A DNA stretch of 39,083 bases from Porticoccus sp. W117. Its GTDB lineage: Bacteria > Pseudomonadota > Gammaproteobacteria > Pseudomonadales > Porticoccaceae. The stretch lies in assembly GCF_030341905.1 (NCBI RefSeq), contig NZ_JATAAF010000025.1, positions 1-39,083 on the forward strand, written 5' to 3'. Below the pieces are notes generated by a model, which saw nothing but the letters and a program-made list of their open reading frames with translations, did no database searches and was not told the origin of the DNA. Both the position numbers and the translations under genes were made by a program. Shown here piece by piece: positions 36,143-39,083 of this stretch; position 1 is the first letter of the stretch, and the number at the start of each line of letters is the position of its first letter.

Positions 36143-36156
36143 TTGAAACGTTTCAA
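36143..36156. promoter_or_regulatory. LacI-type operator B (perfect palindrome)
   Basis: TTGAAACGTTTCAA is a perfect 14-base palindrome with the central CpG typical of LacI-family operators. It is the best of the three sites and lies midway in the divergent region. Confidence 0.7.
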
Positions 36157-36258
36157 GTATTAGTAGGTTGTTCTGAATTTTTAGACTGAGTGTGGCTAGT
36201 TAGGTTGTATTTGAAATAATGGTGTAACCTTTCAATGCCATATTTTAATCCTCAAAAG

Positions 36259-36270
36259 TGAAACGTTTCG
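36259..36270. promoter_or_regulatory. LacI-type operator C (TGAAACGTTTCG)
   Basis: A near-perfect palindrome 34 bases before the TonB receptor ATG. This close position would let a bound repressor block transcription of the receptor gene. Confidence 0.65.
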
Positions 36271-36304
36271 ATAGAATTTTCAATAAAGTTGATTGGGAGA
36301 AAGC

Positions 36305-38695
36305 ATGAGCCAGTTAAATAGACAAAAATTATTAGCTTCCGCAGTAAGTGCTCTGGTTGCTTGTAGTGTAGGTCACTCAGTAGCGGAAGAGTCATCAAAG
36401 GGCGGGGAAATCCAAGAAGAGATTATTGTTAAAGGCCTTAAGGAGCGTTTTGGTAGCGGCATTGGTAGGGCTGAGTATGTTTTGGGTGCAGAAGATATTG
36501 AGCTACGGCCAGGTGGTGCTGAAATCACGCAGGCTTTGACCAAGATACCCGGTGTTCAAGTATCTACAGGGGATTCTCGCGGTGGTAGTTTTTCACTGGA
36601 GCTATACCTTCGTGGGCTGAACGACCAGCAGATTGGTCTTTCGGTCGATGGTATTCCTGCAGGTGATGCAAGGTTTAATGGCGGCTCGCCCCCCAACCGT
36701 TATGTCGAGAGTTCGAATGTGGGGCAAATCACTGTTTCACAGAGTTCAGGTGAAATTGGTTCACCTTCTAGATCTGCCTTGGGTGGGTTTATTGACTTTG
36801 CCACCGAAGACCCTAAAGAAGAATTTGGTGTAGAAGTTGAGCTTGGTACGGGTGACGATGAGTATCGACGCAATTTTTTACGAGTCGATACTGGTGAAAT
36901 AGCCCCGGGCCTTTCTGGCTACTTCAGTTTCTCTGATCAAAGTAATGACATTTACACAGGGCCAAATAACCGTGATCGAGATCGTGAGCACCTTGATTTA
37001 AAGCTAGTGAAAGATTTCGGAGAGTCATCTGTAAGTTATCGCTACAGCTACAACAAGCTAGATGATAATGATTTTGGTATTGTTTCTTTTGGTGATTTTC
37101 TCAATGACCCAAACAGTGACACCGTAAACGATGTATTTACCGGTGACCCTTCTATAGATGGTGGCTTTACCGGGTTTGGTGGGGCGCTGGGTGGTGTTCG
37201 TGAAGATATTCTCACATATTTCAATATTGATCTGGCGCTTTCAGATGGTGTCAAGCTATCTATAAACCCGTACTATCATGAACTCGAAGGTGAGTCATTT
37301 GCTTATCAAGATGAGGCCAATGTAACTGCATCGGGTGATCCAAGAGATCGAGATGTTAGCCAAATCACGGTGGATGGTGATGGTAATCCAGTTGCGGATT
37401 TACGTATAACACCACGGAATCGTGAGCGTTATGGTGTAACTGCCGAACTATTGCTGGACGGCCTTATTGAAAATAACACCATTCGTGCTGGTTTTTGGTT
37501 TGAAACAGATGAAGCCAATGAAGACCGTAATTTCTTCCAGGTAACTGATGCAAGGACAGGGATAGCATTTGCTCAGAGTGCTCTCAATTACATCGAATAC
37601 GAGAGAAATATTGAAACGGACACGGCCTTTTTCTATGTTCAGGACAGCATCTCATTATTAGATGATGCTCTTGGCATTGATATTGGCTTAACCTATCACG
37701 ATATCGAATATAACTACGGTTCTACGCTTGAAGAAGATGCTGGCACCTTTCCGTTTAGCGAAACAATTGAAGCTAAAACCGATGGTGTGGACCTAAAACT
37801 TGGCGGTGTATATCGCTTTACTGATGACCTTGAAGTGTTTGCCGGTTACTCAGAAAACTTTGGCGGCATTTTTGAAGATGCTTTCTTAGGCTCTAGTAGT
37901 GCAATTGATCCACAAACTATACAGGCTGAACAGTCAGATAATATTGATCTGGGTATACGGTATGTCACCGATACGGTTGCGTTATCTTTGCAAGCATATT
38001 GGATTGATTTTGAAAACAGGTTAACGACCGTGCCGACAATGATCGATCCAGATAATGTGGATGATGTGATTAATGGCAATTCACCAACACAAGTGGTTAA
38101 CCAGGGTGGAGTAGATAGCAAGGGTATAGAACTAACGGCATCCTATATTCTGGATAATGTTGACCTATACGCTACCTATTCTCATCAAAATGCTGAATGG
38201 TCAGAAGATGATCCAACGCAGGGCATTGTCCGTGGAGTTCAGGTTCAAGATATTCCAGAAGACAGCTTCTTTGCTGAAATTGGTTGGTCGCCTCGAGAAA
38301 ATGTCAGATTTGCCCTTAATGGCAAATACGTCGGTACTCGTGTCGGAGCGAATCTCTTCGTTCCAGGGTTTTGTAATCCTTTCTTCTGTTTTGATGAAAG
38401 TGGAAACGGTGTGACTGCCCTGCAAAACCTGGGAGTTCAGGAGCTGGATTCCTATTGGGTGTTTAACTTCTTGGGTAGTTATGAGTTGCAGGACATAGGC
38501 GAGCTAAAAAATGTTCGCTTTCAGCTCAATATAGATAACCTTTTCGATGAGGACTATATTGCTTCTGTGACTGGCGCGACTTCCAGCCTTCCGGAATTTG
38601 GTGTTATAGGTGGTTTAGATGCTGAGTCTGCTCTTGATAGATATTTTATCAGTGCGCCTCGTACTGTAACCTTCTCTATCAGCGCTGAATTCTAA
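36305..38695 (+). CDS. TonB-dependent outer-membrane receptor
   Basis: A 796-residue outer-membrane transporter. I start at ATG 36305 (MSQLNRQKLL) because GGGAGA lies just upstream; a TTG at 36293 is less likely. A signal peptide ends near SVA at about residue 28, followed by a TonB-box-like EEIIVKG, a plug domain (ITQALTKIPGVQVSTG, SLELYLRGLNDQQIGLSVDGIPAGD, ALGGFIDFATEDP), and a 22-strand type barrel ending in a terminal phenylalanine (SISAEF). NIDNLFDEDYIAS is the usual late barrel motif. The substrate is unknown. Three LacI-type operators upstream and a divergent nucleoside kinase unit suggest a nucleoside, nucleotide or oligonucleotide-like ligand, or a sugar. Confidence 0.93.
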   Translation: MSQLNRQKLLASAVSALVACSVGHSVAEESSKGGEIQEEIIVKGLKERFGSGIGRAEYVLGAEDIELRPGGAEITQALTKIPGVQVSTGDSRGGSFSLELYLRGLNDQQIGLSVDGIPAGDARFNGGSPPNRYVESSNVGQITVSQSSGEIGSPSRSALGGFIDFATEDPKEEFGVEVELGTGDDEYRRNFLRVDTGEIAPGLSGYFSFSDQSNDIYTGPNNRDRDREHLDLKLVKDFGESSVSYRYSYNKLDDNDFGIVSFGDFLNDPNSDTVNDVFTGDPSIDGGFTGFGGALGGVREDILTYFNIDLALSDGVKLSINPYYHELEGESFAYQDEANVTASGDPRDRDVSQITVDGDGNPVADLRITPRNRERYGVTAELLLDGLIENNTIRAGFWFETDEANEDRNFFQVTDARTGIAFAQSALNYIEYERNIETDTAFFYVQDSISLLDDALGIDIGLTYHDIEYNYGSTLEEDAGTFPFSETIEAKTDGVDLKLGGVYRFTDDLEVFAGYSENFGGIFEDAFLGSSSAIDPQTIQAEQSDNIDLGIRYVTDTVALSLQAYWIDFENRLTTVPTMIDPDNVDDVINGNSPTQVVNQGGVDSKGIELTASYILDNVDLYATYSHQNAEWSEDDPTQGIVRGVQVQDIPEDSFFAEIGWSPRENVRFALNGKYVGTRVGANLFVPGFCNPFFCFDESGNGVTALQNLGVQELDSYWVFNFLGSYELQDIGELKNVRFQLNIDNLFDEDYIASVTGATSSLPEFGVIGGLDAESALDRYFISAPRTVTFSISAEF

Positions 38696-38717
38696 TCTAA
38701 TAGGCATTAGAAGTTCG

Positions 38718-38742
38718 AAAAAGCCCCAGTTATACTGGGGCT
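38718..38742 (-). terminator. Rho-independent terminator, minus orientation
   Basis: A perfect 9-base stem AGCCCCAGT/ACTGGGGCT with a TAT loop occupies 38722-38742. Read on the minus strand it is followed immediately by TTTT. It would stop transcription arriving from the right-hand IS element before the receptor gene. Confidence 0.7.
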
Positions 38743-38752
38743 CAGATCGCTG

Positions 38753-38790
38753 ACAAACCCCGGCATTTTTGCTGGGGTTTGTTGTTTCTG
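38753..38790 (+). terminator. Rho-independent terminator of the TonB receptor gene
   Basis: Arms ACAAACCCCGGC and GCTGGGGTTTGT (12 bases, one G-T wobble) flank an ATTTTT loop. They are followed by TGTTTCTG. It lies 57 bases downstream of the receptor stop codon on the same strand. Confidence 0.65.
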
Positions 38791-38913
38791 GGCATTGCTA
38801 ACCCAAAAGCCGGAGAGTTTCTCGAATCTAGGTTGAGCCTCGCAAACACCGTACTGGGGCATTTACAGAGGCTAAGCAAGGGGTTTGGAGTGTAGAGAGG
38901 GCTCAATAGAGGC

Positions 38914-39083
38914 TCAGGCCGCCATCTGAGCAATTTTCTTGATGTTTTGGGCAGTTGCAGCCATCAGACACTGACCAGCCACTCTATTAAGCCTGGTGTA
39001 GCGAGCATATCGATAACCGTGTAGTTGTTTAGCATCAGCGAAGCTGCGTTCAACTGTCTCCTGCCGGCGCCTGTAAATCTCTT
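38914..39083 (-). mobile_element. IS1182-family transposase, C-terminal part (runs off the window)
   Basis: A minus-strand frame enters from the right edge and stops with TGA at 38914-38916. It reads EIYRRRQETVERSFADAKQL, then HGYRYARYTRLNRVAGQCLM, then AATAQNIKKIAQMAA. The segment ETVERSFADAK-LHG-RYARYRGL is the characteristic C-terminus of IS1182/IS4-like DDE transposases. The rest of the gene is outside the window, so integrity is unknown. The element's end would lie between this stop and the terminator hairpins; I could not identify the terminal repeat. Confidence 0.85.

Larger units (their letters stand above)
35862..36304. other. Divergent regulatory region between the TIM-barrel and TonB receptor genes
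   Basis: These 443 bases hold no coding sequence that I can support and are AT-rich. They contain three LacI-type palindromes (36024-36035, 36143-36156, 36259-36270). The spread of sites over about 250 bases suggests control of both divergent units, possibly with DNA looping. Confidence 0.75.

Overview
The window looks like a chromosomal segment of a marine-type gammaproteobacterium. The pgi-pyk pair, the TonB-dependent receptor and the PuuD-type urate oxidase suggest this; a Cellvibrionales-like or related lineage is my guess, and I cannot fix the genus from sequence alone. Both ends are mobile: an IS3-family element runs off the left edge (ending near base 101) and an IS1182-type transposase runs off the right edge.

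Layout. (1) 1-1320: IS3 terminus, two small orphan genes, and a gene-poor stretch with a long inverted repeat and a possible gene relic. (2) 1321-4364, minus strand: pyk and pgi (glycolysis). (3) 4649-22372, plus strand: an apparently single 18-gene run, xdhA-xdhB-xdhC-allB-alc-uraD-uraH-allA-puuD-ureD-ureA-ureB-ureC-ureE-ureF-ureG-nickel permease-glcB. It encodes every step from hypoxanthine/xanthine through urate, hydroxyisourate, OHCU, allantoin, allantoate and ureidoglycolate to urea and glyoxylate. It also encodes urease with its nickel machinery and malate synthase G to dispose of glyoxylate. (4) 22470-30736, minus strand and convergent with (3): a seven-gene run, adenine deaminase - AzgA-like purine permease - exported LOG-family lipoprotein - OPA-family sugar-phosphate transporter - transaldolase - transketolase - purine phosphoribosyltransferase. 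(5) 31069-35861, minus strand: two paralogous LacI regulators, an exported HAD phosphatase-like protein, a PfkB nucleoside kinase and a PRAI-like TIM-barrel protein. A TonB-dependent receptor (36305-38695) is divergent from them, with three LacI-type palindromes in the intergenic region.

How it may work together (inference). The LOG-family protein keeps the catalytic motifs of AMP-type phosphoribohydrolases but carries a lipoprotein signal. It could therefore split nucleoside 5'-monophosphates in the periplasm into base plus ribose 5-phosphate. The base would enter by the AzgA-like permease, adenine would be deaminated to hypoxanthine, and the xdh-all-ure run would convert it to ammonia, CO2 and malate. 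The ribose 5-phosphate would enter by the OPA transporter and be processed by transketolase and transaldolase. The two convergent runs share the operator-like motif TGACA-N4-TGTCA: two copies before xdhA, one before the adenine deaminase gene. This resembles the RutR site of E. coli, but no matching regulator gene lies in the window. The LacI/TonB block, with its nucleoside kinase and exported phosphatase-like protein, looks like a second, separately regulated nucleoside or nucleotide uptake unit.

No rRNA, tRNA or CRISPR array was seen.
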